From Parvimonas micra (lineage in GTDB: Bacteria > Bacillota > Clostridia > Tissierellales > Peptoniphilaceae), in the NCBI RefSeq assembly GCF_037482165.1, contig NZ_CP148048.1, forward strand, positions 434,001 through 498,000: a DNA stretch of 64,000 bases. Reading direction: 5' to 3'. Positions within the stretch are counted from its first letter, which is position 1; every line of letters begins with the position of its first letter. The notes beneath the pieces are model-generated. The model was given only the letters and a program-made list of their open reading frames with translations, had not been told where the DNA came from and searched no databases. The position numbers were made by a program, and so were the translations under genes. Of the stretch, positions 45,432 through 53,955 are shown one piece after another.

Positions 45432-46197
45432 GTTAAAAAAATTATATATTTCATTAGTATTCATATTTATATATGCACCAATTTTTGTGCTTATACTTTA
45501 TTCATTCAATGATTCAAAACTTAGAGGCTCTTTTACAGGAATTACTTTTAAATGGTATGTTGAATTATTTAATGATAAAGAGGTCTTGAGAGCTCTATAT
45601 TATACAATACTGATTGCTGTTCTAACTACGGTAATTGCAACTTTTATAGGTACCGTTGCAGCTATCGGGATATATTATATGAAAAAAAGTGAAAAGTTTG
45701 TAGTTTTAAATTTGAATTACATTCCAGTTTTAAATCCAGATATAGTAATAGCTATTTCATTAATGGTTTTATATAAAGTTTTTAATATCGATTATGGATT
45801 TTTGACTTTGCTTGCTTCACATATCGTACTTGCGACGCCTTATGTAATACTTTCTGTTTATCCAAAGATGAAACATATGAATAAATTTTTACCTGAGGCA
45901 GCCATGGATTTAGGGGCAACACCTTTTTATGCTTTGAGAAAGGTTATTTTACCAGAAATTAAGCAAGGAGTATTTGCTGGAGCATTACTTGCGTTTACTC
46001 TTTCATTAGATGATTTCGTTATAGCATATTTTAATAGTGGAAATGGTGTTGTAAACTTAAGTACACAAATTTACTCTATGGCAAGAAAAGGAATAAATCC
46101 TTCAATAAATGCTCTTTCAACATTGATGTTTATTGCGATGTTAGTTCTTTTACTAATAATAAATAAGAAAAGTGAGGATGGTATATTATATGACTAA
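45421..46197 (+). CDS. potC: Spermidine/putrescine permease PotC
   Basis: PotC is the second membrane subunit. The 258-residue protein has six hydrophobic segments and the EAA loop beginning EAAMDLGATPFYALRK. The ATG at 45421 is chosen because GAGGTGG lies just upstream; an in-frame start at 45391 would sit within potB and give an atypical N-terminus. The 3' end overlaps potD by 8 bases. Confidence 0.93.
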   Translation: MENKLKKLYISLVFIFIYAPIFVLILYSFNDSKLRGSFTGITFKWYVELFNDKEVLRALYYTILIAVLTTVIATFIGTVAAIGIYYMKKSEKFVVLNLNYIPVLNPDIVIAISLMVLYKVFNIDYGFLTLLASHIVLATPYVILSVYPKMKHMNKFLPEAAMDLGATPFYALRKVILPEIKQGVFAGALLAFTLSLDDFVIAYFNSGNGVVNLSTQIYSMARKGINPSINALSTLMFIAMLVLLLIINKKSEDGILYD

Positions 46198-47224
46198 AAA
46201 AAATATATTTTTGAATGTACTTTTTTCATTTTGTATGATTTTTTTACTATCTTCTTGTAGTAAAAGAGAGGGAAATGTTGTAAATATGTATAATTGGGGA
46301 GAGTATATAGATAAAGAAGTTTTAGATGAATTCACAAGAGAAACCGGAATTAAAGTAAATTATGAAACCTTTGTTACTAACGAAGATATGTACTTGAAGA
46401 TAAAACAAGGTGGAAGTAATTATGATATAGTTGTTCCTTCAGATTATATGATTGAAAAGATGATTAAGGAAGATATGCTTGAACCAATTGATAAAAGTAA
46501 GCTATCAAATTATAAGAACATAGATACAAAATTTTTAAATAAGAGCTATGATCCAGAATCGAAATATTCAATTCCTTTATATTGGGGAACATTAGGTATT
46601 TTGTATAATAAAAATTTAGTTGATGGAGAAATCACTTCTTGGGCTGATTTATGGGATGAAAAGCATAAAGATAAAATTGTTATGCTGGATAGTTCAAGAG
46701 ATAGTTTTGCAGCAGCACTTTTAAAAAATGGTTTTTCGATGAATTCAAGAAATAAAGAAGAATTAGAAATTGCCAAGAAAGATTTAATTAAACAAAAAAA
46801 ATCAATACTTGCATATCTTGTTGATGAGACAAAAGATAATATGTTAGCTGAAAATGCTGCAATTGCTGTGATGTACTCTGGAGATGCAACAGAATTGTTA
46901 GATGCAGATGAGAAGTTTGAATATGTAAAACCTAAAGAGGGGACAAATCTTTGGTTTGATTCAATGGTAATTTTAAAAAATTCAAAAAATAAAGAAAATG
47001 CTCATAAGTTGATAGATTTTTTAATTAGAAAAGATATTCTTTCGAAAAATATGAACTACACATATTATGCAGTTCCTAATCAAGAAGTTATTGATGAGAA
47101 TGAACTAGTAAAATCTGTAACAGAAATTGATGATGAGTATTTCAAAAAAATGGAAGTATTCAAAGATCCGTCAGACTTTTTAAAAGAATATGATAATATC
47201 TGGACTGATGTAAAAGCAGATTAG
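46190..47224 (+). CDS. potD: Spermidine/putrescine-binding lipoprotein PotD
   Basis: PotD captures polyamines outside the membrane. The 344-residue protein has a lipoprotein signal with lipobox LSSC (Cys at about residue 22), then a type-I/II periplasmic-binding fold beginning VNMYNWGEYID, and the motif YDIVVPSDYMI. The start ATG 46190 fits a normal signal peptide; two earlier in-frame starts (46172 and 46178) overlap the ribosome site. Terminator follows. The operon encodes a full importer with its regulator. Confidence 0.94.
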   Translation: MTKKNIFLNVLFSFCMIFLLSSCSKREGNVVNMYNWGEYIDKEVLDEFTRETGIKVNYETFVTNEDMYLKIKQGGSNYDIVVPSDYMIEKMIKEDMLEPIDKSKLSNYKNIDTKFLNKSYDPESKYSIPLYWGTLGILYNKNLVDGEITSWADLWDEKHKDKIVMLDSSRDSFAAALLKNGFSMNSRNKEELEIAKKDLIKQKKSILAYLVDETKDNMLAENAAIAVMYSGDATELLDADEKFEYVKPKEGTNLWFDSMVILKNSKNKENAHKLIDFLIRKDILSKNMNYTYYAVPNQEVIDENELVKSVTEIDDEYFKKMEVFKDPSDFLKEYDNIWTDVKAD

Positions 47225-47257
47225 AAAAGAGCATAGATTAAAAATCTATGCTCTTTT
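47225..47257. terminator. Bidirectional terminator between potD and the M42 peptidase
   Basis: AAAAGAGCATAGATT (47225-47239) and AATCTATGCTCTTTT (47243-47257) form a perfect 15-bp stem with a 3-base loop. Confidence 0.9.
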
Positions 47258-47267
47258 AAATTTAATA

Positions 47268-48293
47268 TTATTTAGCTAATAAATATTCTAACATTAATTT
47301 ACAAGTATTTTCTATACCTAAGATATGAGTTCTTTCATAACTATGGCTAGCATCAACTCCTGGGCCAATTAATGCACAACGAATATCATGTCCTGCTCTA
47401 AGTGCGGCAGTTGCATCTGATCCATAATGTGGATAAATATCTATTCTATAATCAATTTTCTTTTCTTCAGCAATTTTTCTTAATTTATTTCTCATTCCTA
47501 AATCATAAGGTGTTGAAGAATCCATCGCACAAATTGTTACAGCTCTTTCATCAGATTCTTGTCCAACACCAGGAGCCGCCATATCTACAGCAAAAAATTC
47601 AACAGTATTTTCAGGAATAAAGCTTGAACCATGACCAATTTCTTCGTAATTGCTTATAAAGAAATTAATTGTTTTCTTAGGTTTTATTTTATTATCAACT
47701 AAATGTTTTGCAAGTCCCATCATAGCAGCTATACAGGCTTTATCATCCAAATGTCTTGATTTAATAAAACCAGAGTCATAAATTCTACATCTTGGATCTA
47801 AACAGATAAAATCTCCAACTGAAATGCCAAGTTTTCTAACATCTTCAGCATTTTTAACAACCTCATCAATTCTTACTTCCATATTTTTTATAGAACGTTG
47901 AGCAGTTGTTGTAGTATCATAAACATGAACTGATGCTTCATTATATAGAACAGTTCCAGGAATTAATTTTCCGTCATAAGTTTTAATAAACACATTTTCA
48001 GTTTCAACACTTGTAGGAGAAAAACCACCAACTAAGCTAAAAGCTAGACGTCCATTCGCTTTTATTTCCTTAACCATTAAACCTAAAGTATCAACATGAC
48101 CTGAAAAAGTTATAGCTTCTTTTTCTTCGCCTTCTATTGTAGCTATTAGAGCATTCTTATTAGTTCTTCTTGAAGGAATATTCAATTCCTTAAACTTTTT
48201 TTCCATAAAACAAATTGCATTTTCAGTATCTCCAGTAGGACTGTAGATGTTTAGTAACTCTTCAAGTAAATTTGTAACATAATTTTTATCCAT
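47268..48293 (-). CDS. M42 family metallo-aminopeptidase
   Basis: This cytoplasmic dinuclear metal aminopeptidase degrades peptides; M42 enzymes often form dodecamers. The 341-residue protein has the metal motifs SGHVDTLG, HLDDKACIAA, EEIGHG, AVDMAAPG and a C-terminal DASHSYERTH. These supply the His, two Asp, Glu and His ligands expected. An in-frame TTG at 48305 contains the ribosome site, so ATG 48293 is preferred. A promoter with TTGCAA and TATAAT lies just upstream. It matches the peptide-using lifestyle suggested by the surface protease. Confidence 0.92.
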   Translation of the reverse strand: MDKNYVTNLLEELLNIYSPTGDTENAICFMEKKFKELNIPSRRTNKNALIATIEGEEKEAITFSGHVDTLGLMVKEIKANGRLAFSLVGGFSPTSVETENVFIKTYDGKLIPGTVLYNEASVHVYDTTTTAQRSIKNMEVRIDEVVKNAEDVRKLGISVGDFICLDPRCRIYDSGFIKSRHLDDKACIAAMMGLAKHLVDNKIKPKKTINFFISNYEEIGHGSSFIPENTVEFFAVDMAAPGVGQESDERAVTICAMDSSTPYDLGMRNKLRKIAEEKKIDYRIDIYPHYGSDATAALRAGHDIRCALIGPGVDASHSYERTHILGIENTCKLMLEYLLAK

Positions 48294-48322
48294 AACAACC
48301 TCCAAATTTATTTTATATACTT

Positions 48323-48350
48323 ATTATACACGATATTTAATATATTGCAA
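48323..48350 (-). promoter_or_regulatory. Promoter of the M42 peptidase
   Basis: On the minus strand: TTGCAA (48350-48345), 16-base spacer, TATAAT (48328-48323). Confidence 0.75.
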
Positions 48351-48362
48351 ATAATTCTAAAA

Positions 48363-48391
48363 TTGACAACGATATAATAAAATGATATACT
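48363..48391 (+). promoter_or_regulatory. Near-consensus promoter of the small membrane protein
   Basis: TTGACA (48363-48368), 17-base spacer, TATACT (48386-48391) with TGA extension. It is the closest to consensus in the window. Confidence 0.8.
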
Positions 48392-48422
48392 TTCTTTGAT
48401 TTAATTGGAATAGAGGAGTAGT

Positions 48423-48650
48423 ATGAATATTTTAAATAATAAAAAATTTAATTTAATTATAAATGTATTAATTGTTTTTATCTGTATTTTAATGTTAATC
48501 TTTTTTAAGGCGAGAACTTTTGAAAAAGTATTAATTATTATGATTTTAATTTTAAAATTATTAAGTGTTTTTGATTTTTTTAAAAATAAAAGAATAGAAG
48601 AAAAACAGGAAGTAAAAAAAAGTGGGAAAAAGAAAAAGGGAGCAAAATAA
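48423..48650 (+). CDS. Small basic membrane protein of unknown function
   Basis: This 75-residue protein has two hydrophobic segments (about 10-27 and 34-50) and a Lys-rich tail (KKSGKKKKGAK), which would face the cytoplasm. The gene is supported by its own strong promoter, GAGGAG just before the ATG and a terminator. I do not recognise the family. It lies alone between two minus-strand peptidase genes. Confidence 0.7.
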   Translation: MNILNNKKFNLIINVLIVFICILMLIFFKARTFEKVLIIMILILKLLSVFDFFKNKRIEEKQEVKKSGKKKKGAK

Positions 48651-48656
48651 TGCTCC
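48639..48656. terminator. Terminator between the small membrane protein and the C69 dipeptidase
   Basis: GGAGCA and TGCTCC with a 6-base centre that includes the stop codon. A pyrimidine tract follows on the minus strand and a T run 10 bases later on the plus strand. Confidence 0.6.
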
Positions 48657-48669
48657 ATTATCTTATTTT

Positions 48670-50169
48670 TTAAGCGTCAGATCTTGAAAATCCATTTTTC
48701 ATTTCACAGCTTGCTGTGTAAAGAACTTTGCTTAGTAAATCAATTGTTTGTTTTCTTAGTTCTGTTGCAATTTCTTCATTTGCATTTTCACAAAATTCAA
48801 CAATTTTTCCTTTAGCTACTTTTTTACTTAAGAATTTATCGTCGTATTTATTAATTATTTCATTACATTTTGATTGAATAGCTAATTGATAACGTTCAAT
48901 ATGTGAACTACAAGAAGCATAATGAGCATCTGCTAAAGCTGCTACTAAACGATTTGTCCAATAGAAATCATCTGTAGTAGGTACTCCTGTAGTATTTGCT
49001 AAATATTCAGGTGTCTTATCTATATTTACATAGAAAGGAATCATTGCATTAAATACATTTGAACCAAGAGCAAGCCATTCAATGCTTCTAATTGTTTCAG
49101 GCATATAAGGTCTTATTTGTACAAGACCTAAGAAATTATTTCTATTAATTCCAATTGGTCTGAATTTTCCTTTTTCATTTGAGAATTTACCATAAGGATC
49201 ATAAGGTGTTCCTTGGAAATGATTAGAAAGTGCATATTTAATATCTTCAACAGTTATTTTTTTATCTGGAGTTCTACACCATGGAATATCATCTGATTCT
49301 GGTACATAATCAGCTTCCATTCCATCCCAATAATTTGTAAGTGGATTGAAATATCTTTGTAATACCCAAGCACGAGGAGTATTATAAGTATGATCTGCAT
49401 CAGAGTGACTACCAAAAGCGTCTCTAGGATTTAAAGATCCATCAATAGAAAGATCTAGATGATATCTATTTATAAAATCTTTTAAGTCAGCAGAACACAT
49501 ATATTCTTTTTGTTCTCCAAAAGCATCTTCTAAATCAAAATAATCAAGACCAAGTTGATTTGGCATAATTACATAGCAATCGTCAGGAACACGTCTTGCA
49601 ATCCAATGATGACCTCCGATAGTTTCTAACCACCAAATTTCATTAACATCTTGAAAAGCTATACCATTCATTTCATAAGTGCCATACTTTTCTAAAATTT
49701 CTCCAAGTCTAATTACACCTTCACGAGCAGATTTAATATATGGTAAAACTAAAGTAACCATATCTTCTTCACCTATTCCGCCTACTTTTTCAGCAACATA
49801 ATCTTTATCACCTTTTTTTCCTACTGCAGGAACGAATTCTACAAGAGGATCTGCACCTAATACTCTTTCATTTGAAGTTAAAGTTTCAGTTGCAGTCATA
49901 GAAATATTTAATTCATTAACACCACAAGCACCCCAAATTCCTTCATTATCAACTGCATTAGGCATGCAAGTATAACGCATAGGATTAGTAGGTAAGTCAA
50001 TTTTAACATGAGATAAAACTGATTTATATTTTACAGGTTGTTCCTTTGGATGAACAACTATAAACTTCTTTTCACAAAATTGACCTGATGGAGAGTCCTC
50101 ATTACGAGCAACCATTGTTGATCCATCATAAGTAGCATTTTTTCCAACTAAAATTGTAGTACAAGCCAT
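48670..50169 (-). CDS. C69 family dipeptidase (PepD type)
   Basis: This N-terminal nucleophile dipeptidase cleaves a broad range of dipeptides. The 499-residue protein begins MACTTILVGKNATYDGSTM, where the cysteine at position 3 is the expected nucleophile, with RNED shortly after. The motifs WGACGVNE and WWLETIGGHHWIARRV are typical of the family. An in-frame start at 50205 lies before the ribosome site AAAGGAG; ATG 50169 is chosen. It has its own promoter and acts at the end of peptide breakdown. Confidence 0.92.
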   Translation of the reverse strand: MACTTILVGKNATYDGSTMVARNEDSPSGQFCEKKFIVVHPKEQPVKYKSVLSHVKIDLPTNPMRYTCMPNAVDNEGIWGACGVNELNISMTATETLTSNERVLGADPLVEFVPAVGKKGDKDYVAEKVGGIGEEDMVTLVLPYIKSAREGVIRLGEILEKYGTYEMNGIAFQDVNEIWWLETIGGHHWIARRVPDDCYVIMPNQLGLDYFDLEDAFGEQKEYMCSADLKDFINRYHLDLSIDGSLNPRDAFGSHSDADHTYNTPRAWVLQRYFNPLTNYWDGMEADYVPESDDIPWCRTPDKKITVEDIKYALSNHFQGTPYDPYGKFSNEKGKFRPIGINRNNFLGLVQIRPYMPETIRSIEWLALGSNVFNAMIPFYVNIDKTPEYLANTTGVPTTDDFYWTNRLVAALADAHYASCSSHIERYQLAIQSKCNEIINKYDDKFLSKKVAKGKIVEFCENANEEIATELRKQTIDLLSKVLYTASCEMKNGFSRSDA

Positions 50170-50239
50170 AATAAAATCTCCTTTCAAAATATAACTTTTT
50201 TGCATAAATTGTGTAACATTTCATCTATGCTACAACTAT

Positions 50240-50268
50240 ATTATACTCTGAAAAAAATAAAAAGTAAA
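50240..50268 (-). promoter_or_regulatory. Promoter of the C69 dipeptidase
   Basis: On the minus strand: TTTACT (50268-50263), 17-base spacer, TATAAT (50245-50240). It gives a leader of about 65 bases. Confidence 0.7.
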
Positions 50269-50315
50269 TATATTTAATAATAAATATCAAAAAGAAGCAA
50301 ATAATCTAAAAATTT

Positions 50316-51173
50316 TTAAATTCCTCTTTCAGCCATAATAATTTCAATTTCATTTTCGTTGATTCCTACCATAGCTTCTCCAAGATTTTCAGAGACTTTA
50401 GCAATAACCTTAGGATCATTGTAATGTTTAACTGCTTCAACTATTGCCTTAGCTCTTTTTTCAGGATTTCCTGATTTAAAAATTCCTGAGCCCACAAATA
50501 CGCCTTCAGCTCCCAATTGTCTCATAAGAGCTGCATCTGCCGGAGTTGCAACACCACCAGCTGAAAAATTAACAACTGGAAGTTTTCCATTTTCATGAAC
50601 ATATTTTAATAATTCATAAGGAACTTTAAATTCTTTTGCTTTTTCAAATAATTCATCTTCTGCCATTGCAGTTACTTGGCGGATTTCTCCTTGAATTTTT
50701 CTCATATGTGATACAGCTTGAACAACATCTCCCGTACCTGCTTCTCCTTTTGTACGAATCATTCTTGCACCTTCTTGAATACGTCTTAAAGCTTCTCCTA
50801 AATCTCTTGCACCACATACAAAAGGTGTATTAAATTTTGTTTTATCTACATGATGAATATTATCAGCAGGAGATAGCACTTCACTTTCATCAATGTAATC
50901 TATTCCTATTTCTTGTAAAATTTGAGCTTCAACAAAATGTCCGATTCTGCATTTTGCCATAACAGGAATAGAAACAGCTTTCATTATACTTTTAATCATT
51001 GCAGGGTCGCTCATTCTTGAAACACCACCAGCAACACGAATATCAGCAGGAATTCTTTCTAAAGCCATTACAGCTACTGCACCTGCTTTTTCAGCTATCT
51101 TTGCTTGTTCTGGTGTTGTAACATCCATTATAACTCCGCCTACAAAATTTTGTGTTAAATCTTTCTTTTTCAT
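50316..51173 (-). CDS. pdxS: Pyridoxal 5'-phosphate synthase subunit PdxS
   Basis: PdxS makes PLP from ribose 5-phosphate, glyceraldehyde 3-phosphate and ammonia. The 285-residue barrel has [17 protein letters not shown], the lysine-bearing [31 protein letters not shown] and [14 protein letters not shown]. The ammonia normally comes from the glutaminase PdxT, whose gene usually follows pdxS. Here a dipeptidase gene follows and no pdxT is in the window. It may lie elsewhere, or free ammonia may be used. AGGAG lies 10 bases before the ATG. Confidence 0.95.
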   Translation of the reverse strand: MKKKDLTQNFVGGVIMDVTTPEQAKIAEKAGAVAVMALERIPADIRVAGGVSRMSDPAMIKSIMKAVSIPVMAKCRIGHFVEAQILQEIGIDYIDESEVLSPADNIHHVDKTKFNTPFVCGARDLGEALRRIQEGARMIRTKGEAGTGDVVQAVSHMRKIQGEIRQVTAMAEDELFEKAKEFKVPYELLKYVHENGKLPVVNFSAGGVATPADAALMRQLGAEGVFVGSGIFKSGNPEKRAKAIVEAVKHYNDPKVIAKVSENLGEAMVGINENEIEIIMAERGI

Positions 51174-51270
51174 AATAACCCTTTCTCCTTAAATATATTT
51201 TATACAAAAAGTATATTATATTTTTGATACTAGAGAAAGAACCAAAATTGATATAAAAAATGGTATCAGA

Positions 51271-51900
51271 TTATTTTTTTATCACACATAAAATTTTTCC
51301 TTTATCAAAAGTTACTTTTGCAGAATTTGCTTCTATAATATTACTTATGCAAAGAGAGTCTCCTTTTTTAAGAGTAATATTATTAACATTATATTTAAAA
51401 CCAGATAATGTTAAATTTTTTATTTCTTCTGAAAATGGTATAAAAGAAATTTTAGTATTTAGTTCATTTTTAAAATAAAATTCTTTTTCTATTTTAAAAA
51501 GCAGTTCATTTTCTTTCAACAAAAATAAATTATCATATTTAAACATTAAATTAATATTTGTAAGTTCATGATCTATATCTCCACCGAATGCACCAATACA
51601 GTAGATTTTATCATATGATTTTTCTTTTATATAGTTTAAAATTAATTCTGAATCAGTAAAATCTTTATCTTTAGGGAATTTTTTTATAATTACATTTTTT
51701 TCTTCGTAAAAGCTTAAAATATCTTTATCAATTGAATCTAAGTCTCCCCAAATTTCATTTGGGGTTAAATTCAATTCGTGACATAGATTAGCACCGCCAT
51801 CTGCACAAAAGATATCTCCTTTATTTTCCATAAAAAAATTTTTAAAAAAATTTACATTTCCTAAAAGTTTTCCATTAAAAAATATATAAGCAATTTTCAT
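51271..51900 (-). CDS. thiN: Thiamine diphosphokinase
   Basis: ThiN pyrophosphorylates thiamine to thiamine diphosphate. The 209-residue protein has the family motifs CADGGANL, GDLDSI, KDFTDSEL and GAFGGDIDHELTN; the C-terminal domain binds thiamine. No TPP riboswitch is visible upstream. It is divergent from, and shares a 133-bp promoter region with, a thiamine-diphosphate enzyme gene, which is a plausible functional link. AGGAG lies upstream of the ATG. Confidence 0.92.
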   Translation of the reverse strand: MKIAYIFFNGKLLGNVNFFKNFFMENKGDIFCADGGANLCHELNLTPNEIWGDLDSIDKDILSFYEEKNVIIKKFPKDKDFTDSELILNYIKEKSYDKIYCIGAFGGDIDHELTNINLMFKYDNLFLLKENELLFKIEKEFYFKNELNTKISFIPFSEEIKNLTLSGFKYNVNNITLKKGDSLCISNIIEANSAKVTFDKGKILCVIKK

Positions 51901-51960
51901 AATTTTTCTCCTAACTTAATTATAATTATATTTTAACATAATTTAAAAAATTTTAAACTA

Positions 51961-51989
51961 TTGAATATTTTAATTAATAAGGGTATAAT
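51961..51989 (+). promoter_or_regulatory. Promoter of the DXS-like gene
   Basis: TTGAAT (51961-51966), 17-base spacer, TATAAT (51984-51989). The leader is about 38 bases. Confidence 0.8.
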
Positions 51990-52033
51990 TTAATAAATTG
52001 AAGTTTAAATTTTAGTTAAAAGGAGTAGATACT

Positions 52034-53788
52034 ATGTACTTAGAAAAAATAAATTCGCCTGATGATGTAAAAAAATTATCTATTGACGAGTTAAAAGAGT
52101 TAGTTGTAGAACTTAGGACACATTTATTAAAAAGACTTAGTGCAAAGGGCGGGCATATTGGTCCTAATCTTGGATCGTTGGAGTTTACACTTGCACTTCA
52201 CTATGTTTTTGACTCACCAAAAGATAAGATTGTATTTGATGTGTCTCATCAAACTTATGTTCATAAGATGTTGACTGGAAGAAAAGACGCTTTTATGATT
52301 CCTGAAAAATATGGATCAGTTACAGGTTTTACTTCTCCAAAAGAAAGTGAACATGATTTTTTTACAATAGGTCATACTTCAACTTCAATAAGTCTTGCTT
52401 GTGGTCTTGCGAAAGCTAGAGATTTAAAAGGAGATAATGAAAATATTATTGCTGTTATAGGAGATGGTTCCTTAGGTGGAGGAGAAGCTCTTGAAGGTCT
52501 TAATAATGTTTATGAACTAAAAAGTAATATAATCGTAATTATAAATGATAATGATCAATCTATTGCTGAAAATCATGGTGGACTCTATAAAAATCTTCAT
52601 GATTTAAGAAAAACTAAAGGCAAAGCAGAAAATAATCTATTTAAAGCAATGGGTCTTGATTATCTCTATGTTGATGATGGTAATGACATTGAAGAACTTA
52701 TTTCATCATTTAAGTCAGTTAAAGATATTAAAAAACCTGTAGTTGTTCACCTTTCAACAACTAAGGGGAAGGGATTTAAACCTGCAGAAATTAATAGAGA
52801 GAAATTTCATTACGGAGTACCTTTTGATATTGAGACAGGAGAATTTAAAACTTTTGGGAATGTACAAAATGTAGAAAACTATAAAAACTTAACTGTCGAT
52901 TACTTATTGAATGCAATTAAGAAAGATAAAACAGTGGCAATTTTGAATGCTGGGACACCAGGAGCTTTTAGATTTTCAAAAGAAATTAGAGAAGAAATGG
53001 GCAAGCAATATATTGATGTTGGAATAGAAGAAGAACATGCAGTTGCAATGTCTTCAGGACTCGCAAAAAATGGAGCAAAACCAGTTTTCTGTGTATATAG
53101 TACATTTATGCAAAGAACATATGACCAACTTTCTCAAGATTTGTGTTTAAATAACAATCCTGCATTAATATTAGTCTATGGGGCATCAATTTATGAAGAA
53201 AGTGATGCAACACATCTTGGAATTTTTGATATACCAATGATTTCAAATATTCCAAACTTGGTTTATCTTGCCCCTACTAATAAAGAAGAATATTTTAAGA
53301 TGTTAGATTGGGGTTTAAATCAAACTGAACATCCAGTAGCAATAAGAGTTCCAGTAGTAGATGTTGTATCAACAGGAGAAGAAGATAAGACAGACTATTC
53401 TATACTAAATAAATACAAAGTTACTAAAAAAGGAAAAGATGTAGCCATAATAGCTCTAAGTAATTTCTATAATTTAGGAAAAGAAATAGCAGATGAATTG
53501 GGTGACGTTACTTTAATTAATCCTGTATATATTACTGGGTTAGACGAAGAATTATTAGAAAAATTAAAGGAAAATCACAAATTAGTAATAACATTAGAAG
53601 ATAGTGTACTTGATGGAGGTTTTGGAGAAAAAGTTTCAAGATTTTATGGCACTTCGGATGTTAAAGTTAAAAACTATGGAATTAAAAAGAGTTTTCCAGA
53701 TAGATTTGATGTAGAAGAATTTCTCATGGAAAATGGAATTTCAAAAGAACAAATTATTACAGATATTAAAGAGTTATTAGAAAAGTAA
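52034..53788 (+). CDS. DXS-like transketolase-family enzyme
   Basis: This 584-residue thiamine-diphosphate enzyme resembles 1-deoxy-D-xylulose 5-phosphate synthase: GGHIGPNLGSLE, DVSHQTYVHKMLTGR, the cofactor motif GDGSLGGGEALE through NDND, a pyrimidine domain with EEEHAV, and a C-terminal transketolase domain. True DXS carries DRAGLVGADG before THQG; here that site reads VYGASIYEESDATHLG, so the arginine and the usual glycines are missing. It is also about 40 residues shorter. It may be a DXS variant or an enzyme with another acceptor. Other MEP-pathway genes are not in view. Confidence 0.75.
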   Translation: MYLEKINSPDDVKKLSIDELKELVVELRTHLLKRLSAKGGHIGPNLGSLEFTLALHYVFDSPKDKIVFDVSHQTYVHKMLTGRKDAFMIPEKYGSVTGFTSPKESEHDFFTIGHTSTSISLACGLAKARDLKGDNENIIAVIGDGSLGGGEALEGLNNVYELKSNIIVIINDNDQSIAENHGGLYKNLHDLRKTKGKAENNLFKAMGLDYLYVDDGNDIEELISSFKSVKDIKKPVVVHLSTTKGKGFKPAEINREKFHYGVPFDIETGEFKTFGNVQNVENYKNLTVDYLLNAIKKDKTVAILNAGTPGAFRFSKEIREEMGKQYIDVGIEEEHAVAMSSGLAKNGAKPVFCVYSTFMQRTYDQLSQDLCLNNNPALILVYGASIYEESDATHLGIFDIPMISNIPNLVYLAPTNKEEYFKMLDWGLNQTEHPVAIRVPVVDVVSTGEEDKTDYSILNKYKVTKKGKDVAIIALSNFYNLGKEIADELGDVTLINPVYITGLDEELLEKLKENHKLVITLEDSVLDGGFGEKVSRFYGTSDVKVKNYGIKKSFPDRFDVEEFLMENGISKEQIITDIKELLEK

Positions 53789-53804
53789 AGACAGTATGAT
53801 TTAT

Positions 53805-53838
53805 AAAAAAGCCGACTTATTTTTAAGACGGCTTTTTT
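53805..53838 (+). terminator. Terminator after the DXS-like gene
   Basis: A run of A with GCCG (53805-53814) pairs with CGGC and a run of T (53829-53838); a smaller inner CTT/AAG pairing is present. Confidence 0.88.
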
Positions 53839-53851
53839 AAAATTTTATATA

Positions 53852-53917
53852 AGAATCCCACTCTTCTACGATGCTTCGCATCGGGTGGGTTCCCGAAAAC
53901 CTTGTTGTTTCACAATA
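53852..53917 (+). repeat. Dispersed structured repeat, copy 2
   Basis: It matches copy 1 at 36381-36443. Shared are CGATGCTTCGCATCG and ACCTTGTTGTTT-ACAATA; flanks differ at scattered sites. Here the outer arms read CCCAC and GTGGG. As in copy 1 it sits directly before a convergent terminator. Confidence 0.75.
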
Positions 53918-53919
53918 AA

Positions 53920-53946
53920 AAAAGAGATTTCAGATGAAATCTCTTT
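53920..53946. terminator. Bidirectional terminator between the repeat and sod
   Basis: AAAGAGATTTC and GAAATCTCTTT pair around AGAT, with A tract upstream and T-rich sequence downstream. Confidence 0.82.
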
Positions 53947-53955
53947 AAATTTTTA

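Noticed and set aside
51901-52033. Possible TPP riboswitch between thiN and the DXS-like gene
   Set aside because: I find no CTGAGA or ACCTGA-type conserved core; the region is only divergent promoters.
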